Of a stretch of 64,000 bases of DNA, positions 41,936-50,185 are shown in pieces (within the stretch, counting starts at the first letter, position 1; every line of letters starts with the position of its first letter). A program made the position numbers and the translations under genes. Location of the stretch: positions 56,106 to 120,105 of the forward strand of contig JBASUY010000042.1 of NCBI GenBank assembly GCA_049275655.1, given 5' to 3'. The DNA comes from Sherwoodlollariibacterium sp049275655. GTDB lineage: Bacteria; Omnitrophota; Gorgyraeia; Gygaellales; Profunditerraquicolaceae. The notes beneath the pieces were generated by a model. The model made no database searches. It saw only the letters and a list, made by a program, of their open reading frames with translations, and was not told the origin of the DNA.

Positions 41936-42997
41936 ATGAATAATAGAGCCAGGGTTTTCCAAAAAAGGCTTTCTAATAGCAATTTAGATGGGTTTATCCT
42001 TTCTTTTGCGCAAAATCTATCCTACCTGACCGGAATTTCTAACTCTGAGGCCTATACCCTTATCTCTAAGCGCGCAATAACTTATTTTACTGATCCAAGG
42101 TTTAAAGATAGTTCAAAGAAGATGCTAAAAGGGCAGGCTACTTTGAAAATTTTCCGCGGTTCTGTATTTGGGCAACTTGCGCAAACAATTATAAAACAAG
42201 GTTTAAAAAGAGTAGGCTTTGAAGAGAGGCACTTACCTTTTGCCGAGTATAAGAAGATAAAGTCTCTACTTAAAGGAAGAGCCCTTCTTGTGCCTACCTA
42301 TGGGGTTGTAGAGGGATTAAGGGAGGTCAAAACTCCTGAAGAGATATCAAATATTAGAAAAGCGCTTACAATTACTGCCTCAGCAGTTCATTTCATTAAA
42401 GATTTTCTGCAACCAGGCCTTAAAGAGTTAGAGATAGCTGCTGAATTAGAGCGTTTTATAAGGTATCAGGGCGCTAGCGGCTCTTCATTTGACACTATTG
42501 TTGCTATAGGAAGCAACTCTGCTTATCCTCATCATAAGCCTACCTTAAGGAAGTTAAAAAATAACGAAATCCTTCTTATTGATATGGGGGTAGATTATCT
42601 TGGCTATAAATCCGACTTGACAAGGGTCTTCTTTTTGGGTAAAATTAATACCCTTGCCTTTAAAATTTATAATATTATAAAGGAAGCCCAAAGGTTAGCA
42701 ATCAAAGAGATAAGGCCGGGGAAGAGTTGTACTGAGATAGATGCCGTTGCTCGTAACTATATAGCTTCTAAGGGTTACGCAAAAAACTTTACTCATAGCT
42801 TAGGCCATGGAATTGGCCTAAATGTGCATGAGTCACCCTATATAACCTGCGGGAACAACGAAATTTTAAAGGAAGGGATGGTCTTTACCGTAGAACCGGC
42901 GATTTATCTTCCGGGTAAGTTCGGGGTACGTATTGAAGATATGGTTTTAGTGGTTAAAAATGGATGCGAGGTCTTAAGTGGCTCTATCGATAAATGA
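41936..42997 (+). CDS. pepQ: Xaa-Pro aminopeptidase / proline dipeptidase family
   Basis: M24 metallopeptidase of 353 residues. The N-terminal creatinase-like domain (1-120) is followed by the pita-bread catalytic domain with metal ligands in IDMGVDYLGYKSDLTR, HSLGHGIGLNVHESP, EGMVFTVEPAIYLP and GVRIEDMVLV. It probably trims proline-containing peptides in the cytoplasm. It sits directly before efp, the elongation factor for polyproline stretches, a common neighbour pair. The genes overlap by 20 bases. Confidence 0.93.
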   Translation: MNNRARVFQKRLSNSNLDGFILSFAQNLSYLTGISNSEAYTLISKRAITYFTDPRFKDSSKKMLKGQATLKIFRGSVFGQLAQTIIKQGLKRVGFEERHLPFAEYKKIKSLLKGRALLVPTYGVVEGLREVKTPEEISNIRKALTITASAVHFIKDFLQPGLKELEIAAELERFIRYQGASGSSFDTIVAIGSNSAYPHHKPTLRKLKNNEILLIDMGVDYLGYKSDLTRVFFLGKINTLAFKIYNIIKEAQRLAIKEIRPGKSCTEIDAVARNYIASKGYAKNFTHSLGHGIGLNVHESPYITCGNNEILKEGMVFTVEPAIYLPGKFGVRIEDMVLVVKNGCEVLSGSIDK

Positions 42998-43541
42998 TAT
43001 AAAATCAGGGGTTACTATTCTTGTTGACGGCGGGGTTTTTGTTGTTGTTGATGCCCAGCATGTTAAACCGGGGAAGGGGACTGCCTTTGTGCGCGCAAAA
43101 CTTAAAAATATGAAAAACTCTTCTATTTTAGATAAAACCTTTCGTGGCGATGAAAAGATTGAACAGGCTTATGTAGAGGAGCGCAAGCTTCAGTACCAAT
43201 ATACCTCAGGCCACCTATTCCATTTTATGGATCAAGATAACTTTGAGGAGATAGCTGTTTCCCAGGAAGCATTGGGAGAAAAGAGGATATTCCTCAAAGA
43301 TAACCTTGAGGTTTTAGGGTACTTTTATAAAGACGATGTTCTTTCTATTAACCTGCCTAACTTTATTGAATTTGAGGTTACCCATACTGAACCGGGGATA
43401 AAAGGGGATACGGCCAAAAGCGGCACTAAGCCTGCACAGGTAGAGACAGGCGCAACTATTCAGGTTCCGCTTTTTATTAATATCGGGGATAGGATAAAGG
43501 TTGATACCCGTAGCGCAGAATACGTTGAAAGGGTTAATTAA
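42978..43541 (+). CDS. efp: Elongation factor P
   Basis: Relieves ribosome stalling at consecutive prolines. The 187-residue protein begins at GTG inside pepQ. The tip lysine is K33 in HVKPGKGTAFVR. The three beta-barrel domains have the C-terminal signature GATIQVPLFINIGDRIKVDT. An EpmA/EpmB-type or other modification enzyme is not in the window. EF-P belongs to the type with Lys at the modified position and a following Gly-Thr. Confidence 0.97.
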   Translation: MALSINDIKSGVTILVDGGVFVVVDAQHVKPGKGTAFVRAKLKNMKNSSILDKTFRGDEKIEQAYVEERKLQYQYTSGHLFHFMDQDNFEEIAVSQEALGEKRIFLKDNLEVLGYFYKDDVLSINLPNFIEFEVTHTEPGIKGDTAKSGTKPAQVETGATIQVPLFINIGDRIKVDTRSAEYVERVN

Positions 43542-43558
43542 GAAGAAGGAAGGAACTT

Positions 43559-44011
43559 ATGAATATAAAAGAGATTAAAGAGATGATTAATCTTATGAAC
43601 GAGAATAACTTGATGGAGCTTGAGATAGAAAAGGATGGTATGCGCATCCGCCTTAAAAAAACTCCTGCTGGGGTAGAGGCTCTTTCTATGCCTATTATGC
43701 CAGAGAGAGAAAAATATGTTGAGACTCCTGTAATCCAACCTAAAGAGTCCTCTAAGGAGCAGAGTAGCAAATCTATAGAGATAAAATCTCCTATGGTTGG
43801 GACATTTTACCGCGCGCCTAGCCCTGAATCTGCGCCTTTTGTAGAGATTGGCCAGAAGGTAGAGCCTGGGCAGGTCCTTTGCATAATAGAGGCAATGAAA
43901 CTTATGAATGAGATTAAAGCAGAGGTAAGAGGAAAGATACTTGAGGTATTAGTTGATAATGCTGAGCCTATTGAATTCGGCCAACCGATATTTTTAATAG
44001 AACCTCTATAA
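43559..44011 (+). CDS. accB: Biotin carboxyl carrier protein of acetyl-CoA carboxylase
   Basis: Carries biotin for malonyl-CoA synthesis. The 150-residue protein has an N-terminal helical part, a flexible Glu/Ser/Lys linker and a C-terminal biotinyl domain with EAMKLMNEI; K114 is the biotinylated lysine. The thumb sequence SPMVGTFYRAPSPESAPFVE is typical of AccB. Its partner accC follows after 3 bases; accA and accD are elsewhere. Confidence 0.97.
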   Translation: MNIKEIKEMINLMNENNLMELEIEKDGMRIRLKKTPAGVEALSMPIMPEREKYVETPVIQPKESSKEQSSKSIEIKSPMVGTFYRAPSPESAPFVEIGQKVEPGQVLCIIEAMKLMNEIKAEVRGKILEVLVDNAEPIEFGQPIFLIEPL

Positions 44012-44014
44012 AGG

Positions 44015-45376
44015 ATGTTTTCTAAGATACTTATTGCAAACCGAGGCGAAATAGCCTTAAGGATTATACGGGCTTGCCGTGAATTAGGAATACGCACAGT
44101 AGCGGTTTATTCTCAGGCAGACCGCGATTCCTTGCATGTTCGTTTTGCGGATGAGGCTGTTTGCATAGGTAGCGCACCTTCTTCTGGTAGTTATCTTAAT
44201 ATTCCTGCTATTATCAGCGCAGCTGAAATTACTGACGTAGAAGCGATACACCCGGGATACGGGTTCTTAGCAGAGAATGCCCATTTTGCCGAGATATGCG
44301 AATCTTGCAAGATAACCTTTATTGGCCCTACTCCTCAAAATATTAGATTGATGGGGGATAAGATGGCTGCGCGCTCCTCTATGCATAAGGCAGGGTTACC
44401 GATAGTCCCTGGTAGCGCTGCAGCGATAAAAAATAAAGAGGAGGCATTAAAGACGGCTAAATCAATAGGCTATCCTGTAATCATCAAGGCTGCTGCCGGA
44501 GGAGGAGGCAAGGGGATGCGTATATGCCATAATGACCTTACGCTTATCTCAAGCATCATGACTGCGCAGTCAGAAGCAGAAGCAAATTTTGGGAACTCAA
44601 ATGTATATATAGAAAAATATATTGAGAAGCCCCGTCATATAGAGGTTCAGATTATAGCCGATAGGTTAGGGAATATATTACAGTTAGGAGAAAGGGATTG
44701 TAGTATTCAAAGAAGGCATCAAAAGCTCCTTGAAGAATCCCCTTCCTCGGTTGTAGATACCAAGATGCGTAAAAAGCTTGGAGAGTTGGTTATAAAAGGG
44801 ATGAAGTCAGTAAATTATTTAAGTTGTGGGACGATAGAGTTTTTATTAGATACAAAAACAAGCAAGTTTTATTTTATGGAGATGAATACTCGTATTCAGG
44901 TAGAGCACCCTGTAACAGAGATGGTTACAGGGATAGATTTGATTAAAGAGCAGTTACGGGTAGCCTCAGGAGAGAAGCTTAAGATTCGCCAAGAGGATAT
45001 TCAGATTAAAGGCGCGGCTATAGAATGCAGGATTAATGCTGAAGACCCGGAAGCAGGATTTATGCCTTCTCCGGGGAAGATTAATGATTTGGTTTTGCCC
45101 GGAGGGCCTAATGTCCGGGTGGATACACATTTATACGCAGGATACGAGGTGCCCCCTTATTACGATTCATTGTTGGCTAAGCTTATAGTATATGGGAATA
45201 ACCGTAATGAAGCGATAAAGGGTATGTCGCGCGCTTTAAGCGAGTTTGTCATTTCGCCGATAAAAACAACTATACCTTTTCATCTAAAACTTATGGAGAA
45301 TCCTTTATTTTTAAAAGGCGATATATCTACGCATTTTATACAGGATATGCTTAAAGATGAACCTAAAGGAGGTTAG
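44015..45376 (+). CDS. accC: Biotin carboxylase subunit of acetyl-CoA carboxylase
   Basis: ATP-grasp enzyme of 453 residues that carboxylates biotin on AccB. FSKILIANRGEIALRIIRA begins the preATP domain. AAAGGGGKGMR is the glycine-rich ATP loop, ERDCSIQRRHQKLLEESPS the bicarbonate/biotin block and MNTRIQVEHPVTEMVTGIDL the metal and catalytic arginine region. Its length is normal. The Gls24 gene starts just after its stop. Confidence 0.97.
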   Translation: MFSKILIANRGEIALRIIRACRELGIRTVAVYSQADRDSLHVRFADEAVCIGSAPSSGSYLNIPAIISAAEITDVEAIHPGYGFLAENAHFAEICESCKITFIGPTPQNIRLMGDKMAARSSMHKAGLPIVPGSAAAIKNKEEALKTAKSIGYPVIIKAAAGGGGKGMRICHNDLTLISSIMTAQSEAEANFGNSNVYIEKYIEKPRHIEVQIIADRLGNILQLGERDCSIQRRHQKLLEESPSSVVDTKMRKKLGELVIKGMKSVNYLSCGTIEFLLDTKTSKFYFMEMNTRIQVEHPVTEMVTGIDLIKEQLRVASGEKLKIRQEDIQIKGAAIECRINAEDPEAGFMPSPGKINDLVLPGGPNVRVDTHLYAGYEVPPYYDSLLAKLIVYGNNRNEAIKGMSRALSEFVISPIKTTIPFHLKLMENPLFLKGDISTHFIQDMLKDEPKGG

Positions 45377-45380
45377 AAGA

Positions 45381-45734
45381 TTGTCACAGGAACAGACGCG
45401 TACAGAATTAGGCGTGATTAAAGTACATGAAAACGTGATTGCCTCTATTGCTTCTATTACAGCAGTAGAAACTCCCGGGGTAAAATCCGTAGATAAAAGC
45501 CTAAGGGCTAAAGTTGCAGAGATTTTAGGCAGAAAGAGAAACTTAGGTGTTAATGTTAAGATTAGCAGGGCTCAAGAGGTTAGTATAGGGATACCATTAA
45601 TAGTAAAATACGGTTTTAATATTCCTGAGGTAGCGGGGATGGTTCAGGATAATGTCCGGCAGGCTTTAGAGAAGATGACTAATTTGTTAATCAAGGATAT
45701 AAACGTTAATGTAACCGGTATAGAAAGGGGCTGA
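45381..45734 (+). CDS. Asp23/Gls24 family protein
   Basis: A 117-residue protein of the Asp23/Gls24 envelope-stress family. I chose the TTG at 45381, 8 bases after AAAGGAGG; the in-frame ATG at 45357 overlaps accC and would precede that site. Core motifs are LGVIKVHENVIASIASITA, TPGV and the C-terminal IKDINVNVTGIE. In Firmicutes these proteins are anchored under the membrane by AmaP, whose homologue follows directly. The role in a diderm is unknown. Confidence 0.88.
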   Translation: MSQEQTRTELGVIKVHENVIASIASITAVETPGVKSVDKSLRAKVAEILGRKRNLGVNVKISRAQEVSIGIPLIVKYGFNIPEVAGMVQDNVRQALEKMTNLLIKDINVNVTGIERG

Positions 45735-45736
45735 TT

Positions 45737-46336
45737 ATGAGGATATTTACTGTTTTAGGGGTATTATTTTATGCAACGGTTATAATTTTGACAGGCATCG
45801 TTTTAATATCCTTTTCTTTCAATCTTTTATTGCCGCAGGATATAAATCAAGCGCTCCTTCGTATTCAAGAGAGCATTAATACCCGCGTGGTTACCGGTTT
45901 ATCAGGATTACTCTTAGTTTTAATAAGCTTTTCTTTTGCCCAGTTGATTCTTGGGCGCCTCCAACGCGAGAAGACGATAGCCTTTAGCACTTCTTCAGGA
46001 GAGGTGACCATAGCCCTTTCTGCAGTTGAGGATTTAATACGTAGGCTTACAACTGCTATGCCAGAGATAAAGGAGCTTAGGCCTGATGTAATCGCTAGTA
46101 AAAAAGGGATAATCGTTGATTTAAGGGTTATATTAAAAAGAGAGGTTAATATCCCGGAATTAACCTCACGCCTTCAAGAGATAACAAGAGGAAGGATTCA
46201 AGAGGTTTTAGGCATAGAAGAGCAGATTATCGTTAAGATCCATGTGGCTAAGATAGTAGCATCGGAAGAAAAGAAGAGAAAGGACTGGGAGAAAGAAGGG
46301 TTAACAGCCCCTTTTGCCGGTTACGAGAGAACTTAA
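45737..46336 (+). CDS. AmaP-like membrane anchor protein
   Basis: A 199-residue protein with two N-terminal transmembrane helices (about 5-28 and 55-72) and a cytoplasmic alpha/beta domain that ends in a charged tail. The order and spacing with the Gls24 gene match the alkaline-shock AmaP-Asp23 pairs, where AmaP recruits Asp23 to the inner membrane. The C-terminal domain itself resembles a second Gls24-like fold (ALSAVEDLIRRLTTAMPEIKE). Confidence 0.83.
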   Translation: MRIFTVLGVLFYATVIILTGIVLISFSFNLLLPQDINQALLRIQESINTRVVTGLSGLLLVLISFSFAQLILGRLQREKTIAFSTSSGEVTIALSAVEDLIRRLTTAMPEIKELRPDVIASKKGIIVDLRVILKREVNIPELTSRLQEITRGRIQEVLGIEEQIIVKIHVAKIVASEEKKRKDWEKEGLTAPFAGYERT

Positions 46337-46356
46337 CTATCAATTAAAAGGAGAAG

Positions 46357-47394
46357 ATGAAAATGGAGAGGATAGGTATTTTAACTGGAGGAGGAGATTG
46401 TCCGGGATTAAATCCAGTAATAAGAGCAGCAGTAAGAAAAGGTTTGTTAGAAGGTTTTGAGTTTATAGGGATTAAGGATGGCTGGAAGGGCTTGGTAGAG
46501 AACACTACTATCCCGCTAAACATAGATACTATTTCGGGTATTCTTAATAAAGGTGGAACTATACTGGGAACGTCGCGTACCAACCCTTATAAAAAAGAGG
46601 GCTTAGTAGAAAAGGTAAAGGAAAATTTCAAAAAAATGGGCCTCCATGCTTTAATAGCAATTGGAGGAGAAGATACCTTAGGTGTGGCTTCAAAACTTTT
46701 TGATGATGGTTTGACTAATGTAGTTGGGGTCCCTAAGACTATAGACAACGACCTCTCTGCCACAGATTATACCTTTGGTTTTGATACAGCTTTAAATATA
46801 GCCACAGAAGCTATAGATAGGTTGCATACAACTGCCGAGAGTCATCATCGTGTTATAGTTGTTGAGGTGATGGGCAGGCACGCAGGTTGGATTGCGGTTG
46901 AAGCAGGAATAGCCGGGGGGGCGGATGTTACCTTAATCCCGGAAGTTCCGATTGATTTAAATGAGGTTTGCGAGATAATAACTAAGAGACGCTCTAGAGG
47001 AAAGTCTTTTAGTATAGTGGTAGTGGCTGAGGGGGCGCAATTCAAAGAAAAAGGGATGGTGCTTCAGGAGCAAGAATTAGATGCTTTTGGCCATGTGAGG
47101 CTTGGTGGAATAGGGGATATTTTGGCTAAAGAGATAGAAAAAAAGACCGGTTTTGAAACAAGGGTTGCAGTCTTAGGGCATCTTCAAAGAGGAGGTTCTC
47201 CTACTGCCTTTGATCGGGTCCTCGGGACAAGGTTAGGGGTAAAGGCAGTGGAGATGATCAAGGAGAAGAAGTTTGGAAGGATGGCAGCTTTGCAAGGGGT
47301 TAAAATAGTGGATGTGCCTTTAAAGGAAGCAGTAAAAGAATTAAAAACTGTGGACCTAGCGCTGTATAATGTTGCTAAAGTCTTCTCAGGCTAA
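46357..47394 (+). CDS. pfkA: 6-phosphofructokinase, probably pyrophosphate-dependent
   Basis: Phosphorylates fructose 6-phosphate in glycolysis; 345 residues. GGGDCPGLNPVIRAAV and the substrate block DRLHTTAESHHRVIVVEVMGR are family motifs. D106 in GGEDTLG and K127 in PKTIDND replace the two glycines that mark ATP-dependent enzymes; this Asp/Lys pair is the hallmark of PPi-dependent PFKs. The start could also be the ATG at 46363, which has better spacing from AAAAGGAG. Two codons of difference do not affect the call. Confidence 0.9.
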   Translation: MKMERIGILTGGGDCPGLNPVIRAAVRKGLLEGFEFIGIKDGWKGLVENTTIPLNIDTISGILNKGGTILGTSRTNPYKKEGLVEKVKENFKKMGLHALIAIGGEDTLGVASKLFDDGLTNVVGVPKTIDNDLSATDYTFGFDTALNIATEAIDRLHTTAESHHRVIVVEVMGRHAGWIAVEAGIAGGADVTLIPEVPIDLNEVCEIITKRRSRGKSFSIVVVAEGAQFKEKGMVLQEQELDAFGHVRLGGIGDILAKEIEKKTGFETRVAVLGHLQRGGSPTAFDRVLGTRLGVKAVEMIKEKKFGRMAALQGVKIVDVPLKEAVKELKTVDLALYNVAKVFSG

Positions 47395-47404
47395 AAGGAG
47401 AAAT

Positions 47405-47974
47405 ATGCGCAGGGTAATAGAAGATGCTATATTAGAAAGTATAAGGGTTAAAGAAGGGCTTATTAAAGCCAATATAGGAGATATTCTTAAAATAGCTAAT
47501 GAAATAATATCTTCTATTAAAAAAGGCGGAAAGTTAATTATCTTTGGCAATGGCGGTTCTGCAAGCGATGCCCAACATATCGCCGCGGAATTAGTAGGCA
47601 GATTTAAAAAAGACCGTCCTGCATTGCCGGCTATAGCCCTTACGGTAAATACATCAATAATAACGGCATTGGCTAATGATTTTGGCTATGAGGCCGTATT
47701 TGCAAGGCAGGTTGAGGCTCTGGCTAAAAAACCGGATATAGTATTAGGCATATCTACCAGCGGGAAGGCTAAAAATGTCTCTTTGGGGTTAAAGGAGGCA
47801 AAAAAAATGGGCCTTTATACAATAGCCTTAACCGGTTGCGACGGGGGGGAGGTTAAAGGCGATGCGGATATTTCTTTGATTGTGCCTTCTTATGATACTC
47901 CGCGGATACAAGAATCTCATATCTTAATCGGGCATATTATCTGTCAATTAGTAGAAGATTCCGGCGTATGTTGA
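47405..47974 (+). CDS. gmhA: Phosphoheptose isomerase
   Basis: Converts sedoheptulose 7-phosphate to D-glycero-D-manno-heptose 7-phosphate for LPS core. I start it at ATG 47405 after AAAAGGAG; an upstream in-frame ATG lies inside pfkA. The SIS domain shows FGNGGSASDAQHIAAELVGR, GISTSGKAKNV and the C-terminal IQESHILIGHIICQLVE with catalytic Glu/His. It overlaps the adenylyltransferase gene by 7 bases. Confidence 0.96.
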   Translation: MRRVIEDAILESIRVKEGLIKANIGDILKIANEIISSIKKGGKLIIFGNGGSASDAQHIAAELVGRFKKDRPALPAIALTVNTSIITALANDFGYEAVFARQVEALAKKPDIVLGISTSGKAKNVSLGLKEAKKMGLYTIALTGCDGGEVKGDADISLIVPSYDTPRIQESHILIGHIICQLVEDSGVC

Positions 47975-48453
47975 AAGATAAGATAAAGAGCTTAAGTTTC
48001 CTTAAGAAAAAAATTCTAAAACTTAAAAAGAAAGGCAAAAGAATAGTTTTTACTAACGGATGCTTTGACCTGCTTCATTACGGGCATGCTAAATATCTTG
48101 AGGATGCTAAAGCAAAAGGGGATATTCTTATAGTAGGGGTTAATAGCGATTCTTCGGTAAGAAAAATTAAGGGTAGTTTGCGTCCGATAGTAAAGGAGGG
48201 TTACCGCTTAAAATTAGTTGCCGCTTTAGAGAGTGTTGATTTTGTTTTAAAATTTAATGAAGAGACCCCTTTAAATATTATAAAAAAGATAAGGCCGGAT
48301 ATTTTAGTTAAAGGCTCTGACTGGAGCAAGGAAAAAATAGTTGGGGGTGATTTTGTCCTAAACAGAGGAGGAAGGGTTTTGAGGGTAAAGCTTTGTAAAG
48401 GGCTCTCCACGACTAATCTTATAAATAAAATTGTTAAAACAAAGGTCCGTTAA
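47968..48453 (+). CDS. hldC: D-glycero-beta-D-manno-heptose 1-phosphate adenylyltransferase
   Basis: Nucleotidyltransferase that makes ADP-heptose. The 161-residue protein is only the adenylyltransferase half of HldE, with TNGCFDLLHYGHAKYLE (HxGH motif), VGVNSDSSVRKIKG and LVKGSDWSKEKIVGG. The kinase half and GmhB phosphatase are not adjacent, so the pathway is split in this genome. It ends inside the next gene. Confidence 0.94.
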   Translation: MLKDKIKSLSFLKKKILKLKKKGKRIVFTNGCFDLLHYGHAKYLEDAKAKGDILIVGVNSDSSVRKIKGSLRPIVKEGYRLKLVAALESVDFVLKFNEETPLNIIKKIRPDILVKGSDWSKEKIVGGDFVLNRGGRVLRVKLCKGLSTTNLINKIVKTKVR

Positions 48454-48850
48454 CCGTATTATTGACGCTAATATTAACCGCGCTAAAGAGGGCTTACGCG
48501 TTTGCGAGGAGGTTTGTAGGTTCGCTTTAGAAAGTAAAAAGTCTACTATTCTTTTTAAAAGAATCAGGCATAAATTAACTCGCTTGATAAAAGAGGTTGG
48601 CTTAAGGGTTAATTTTATAAGAAACCGCGATAGCCTTAAAGACGCCGGTAAGGGTATTAAAGCAGACGAGCTAAAAAGGTCAGGTATAGAAGATATATTT
48701 ATGGCTAATATCCAAAGGGCAAAAGAATCGGTAAGGGTATTAGAGGAGTTTAGTAAGTTATCCGACGTTAAAGTATCAATGAAATTTAAAAGGCTTCGTT
48801 ATTCAATTTATGAGGTAGAAAAACAAGTTTTAACTAAATTGATAAAATGA
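48431..48850 (+). CDS. thiD2: ThiD2-like hydroxymethylpyrimidine phosphate kinase domain protein
   Basis: A 139-residue helical protein starting at TTG, overlapping the previous gene by 23 bases. RIIDANINRAKEGLRVCEE and its partial internal repeat, IFMANIQRAKESVRVLEEF, match the domain often fused to the N terminus of thiamine phosphate synthase and described as the HMP-P kinase ThiD2. Here it stands alone, without a ThiE domain. The neighbouring thiC makes HMP-P, its expected substrate. Assignment is from memory of the family and moderately sure. Confidence 0.75.
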   Translation: MLKQRSVNRIIDANINRAKEGLRVCEEVCRFALESKKSTILFKRIRHKLTRLIKEVGLRVNFIRNRDSLKDAGKGIKADELKRSGIEDIFMANIQRAKESVRVLEEFSKLSDVKVSMKFKRLRYSIYEVEKQVLTKLIK

Positions 48851-50124
48851 CCCAATTAGAAGAAGCAAGGAATAATAAAATTAACTCAACCTTATGCAGG
48901 ATAGCAAAAAAAGAAGGAGTATCTTCTTTGGCTTTGCTTAAAAATATAAAGTCCGGCAGGACGGTTATCTTAAAAAATAACTCGCGCTTTCTTAAAAGCC
49001 CCTGCGCAGTAGGCAGGGGTGTTTCAACAAAGATTAATGCTAATATTGGTACCTCCACCGATAAATTTAATATTAAAAATGAGTTAAAAAAGATAGATAT
49101 CTGCATAAAATATGGAGCGGATACGATTATGGATTTAAGCGTAGGCGGCAATATAAAGAAGATGCGCGCAGAGGTCCTCGGTTATTCGCCTATCCCCGTA
49201 GGTACTGTTCCTGTTTATGAATTAGCGGTAAGTGCGCAAAAAAGAGGCAACTTGTTAAACTTTGATTACATAGATATGTTGGAGGTCCTTGAATCTCAAG
49301 CTAAAGAAGGGGTTGATTTTTTTACTATTCACGCAGGTGTAACAAAAAAAAGTATAAGCGCTCTTAAGAAGAGCAAGAGGGTTTTAAATATAGTCTCAAG
49401 GGGTGGAGGGATATTGGCTAGTTGGGTTAAGAAGCATAAAAAAGAAAACCCTTTTTTTGAGTATTTTGACAAGATATTGGATATAGCTTATAAGTACGAT
49501 GTGGTATTAAGTTTAGGAGACGGGATGCGCCCCGGCTCTATACTTGATGCAAATGATAGCGCTCAATTTACCGAGCTTAAAATTTTAGGGGAATTAGCGC
49601 TTAGGGCAAGAAGAAGAAACGTTCAGGTTATGATAGAAGGCCCCGGGCATGTCCCGTTAAACCTTATTAAAAAGAATATAGAGATGCAAAAAAAGTTTTG
49701 CTATGGAGCGCCTTTTTATGTTTTAGGGCCTCTTGTTACGGATATAGCAAGCGGTTATGATCATATCAGTGCTTCTATAGGAGGGGCTATTGCCGCAGGT
49801 TTTGGTGCTGATTTTCTTTGTTATGTTACCCCGGCAGAGCATTTAAGGCACCCTTCCTTATCAGATGTAAAGGAGGGCATAATAGCCTCTAAGATAGCAG
49901 CGCATGCGGCGGATATAGTTAAAAAAAATAAAAGGGCAATTAACCTTAATAGGCAGATTTCTCTTGCTAGAAGAGACCGTAATTGGGCTAATCAGATTAA
50001 ATTATCCATAGACCCTGATAAGGCCAAAGAATACAGGTCTTCTTCTAAGCCGTTAGATGAGGAGGTATGCACTATGTGCGGAGGGTATTGTCCGGTTAAG
50101 CTTGCGGGCGTAGTTCATCGGTAG
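48847..50124 (+). CDS. thiC: Phosphomethylpyrimidine synthase ThiC (short form)
   Basis: Radical SAM enzyme that turns aminoimidazole ribotide into HMP-P for thiamine. The 425-residue protein lacks the N-terminal domain of the long form. Family blocks include NANIGTSTDKFNI, VQVMIEGPGHVPLNLI and HISASIGGAIAAGFGADFLCYVTPAEH. The C-terminal cluster motif is C408, C411 and C415 (CxxCxxxC), one residue tighter than the CxxCxxxxC of E. coli. The last seven codons lie inside a tRNA gene. Confidence 0.93.
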   Translation: MTQLEEARNNKINSTLCRIAKKEGVSSLALLKNIKSGRTVILKNNSRFLKSPCAVGRGVSTKINANIGTSTDKFNIKNELKKIDICIKYGADTIMDLSVGGNIKKMRAEVLGYSPIPVGTVPVYELAVSAQKRGNLLNFDYIDMLEVLESQAKEGVDFFTIHAGVTKKSISALKKSKRVLNIVSRGGGILASWVKKHKKENPFFEYFDKILDIAYKYDVVLSLGDGMRPGSILDANDSAQFTELKILGELALRARRRNVQVMIEGPGHVPLNLIKKNIEMQKKFCYGAPFYVLGPLVTDIASGYDHISASIGGAIAAGFGADFLCYVTPAEHLRHPSLSDVKEGIIASKIAAHAADIVKKNKRAINLNRQISLARRDRNWANQIKLSIDPDKAKEYRSSSKPLDEEVCTMCGGYCPVKLAGVVHR

Positions 50125-50174
50125 AACACCAGCTTCCCAAGCTGGATAGGGCGGTTCGATTCCGCTCGCCCGCT
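50104..50174 (+). tRNA. tRNA-Gly (anticodon CCC)
   Basis: Folds as a 71-base cloverleaf: acceptor GCGGGCG/CGCCCGC, D stem GTTC/GAAC with loop ATCGGTA, anticodon stem CCAGC/GCTGG with loop TTCCCAA, variable ATAG, T stem GGCGG/CCGCT with TTCGATT, discriminator T. No CCA is encoded. The 5' 21 bases are also the last codons and the TAG stop of thiC. The anticodon CCC reads GGG. Confidence 0.96.
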
Positions 50175-50185
50175 TTATAAAAATT

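Noticed and set aside
48400..48850. TPP riboswitch in front of the thiamine genes
   Set aside because: The genes overlap upstream coding sequence and no TPP-aptamer conserved blocks are seen.
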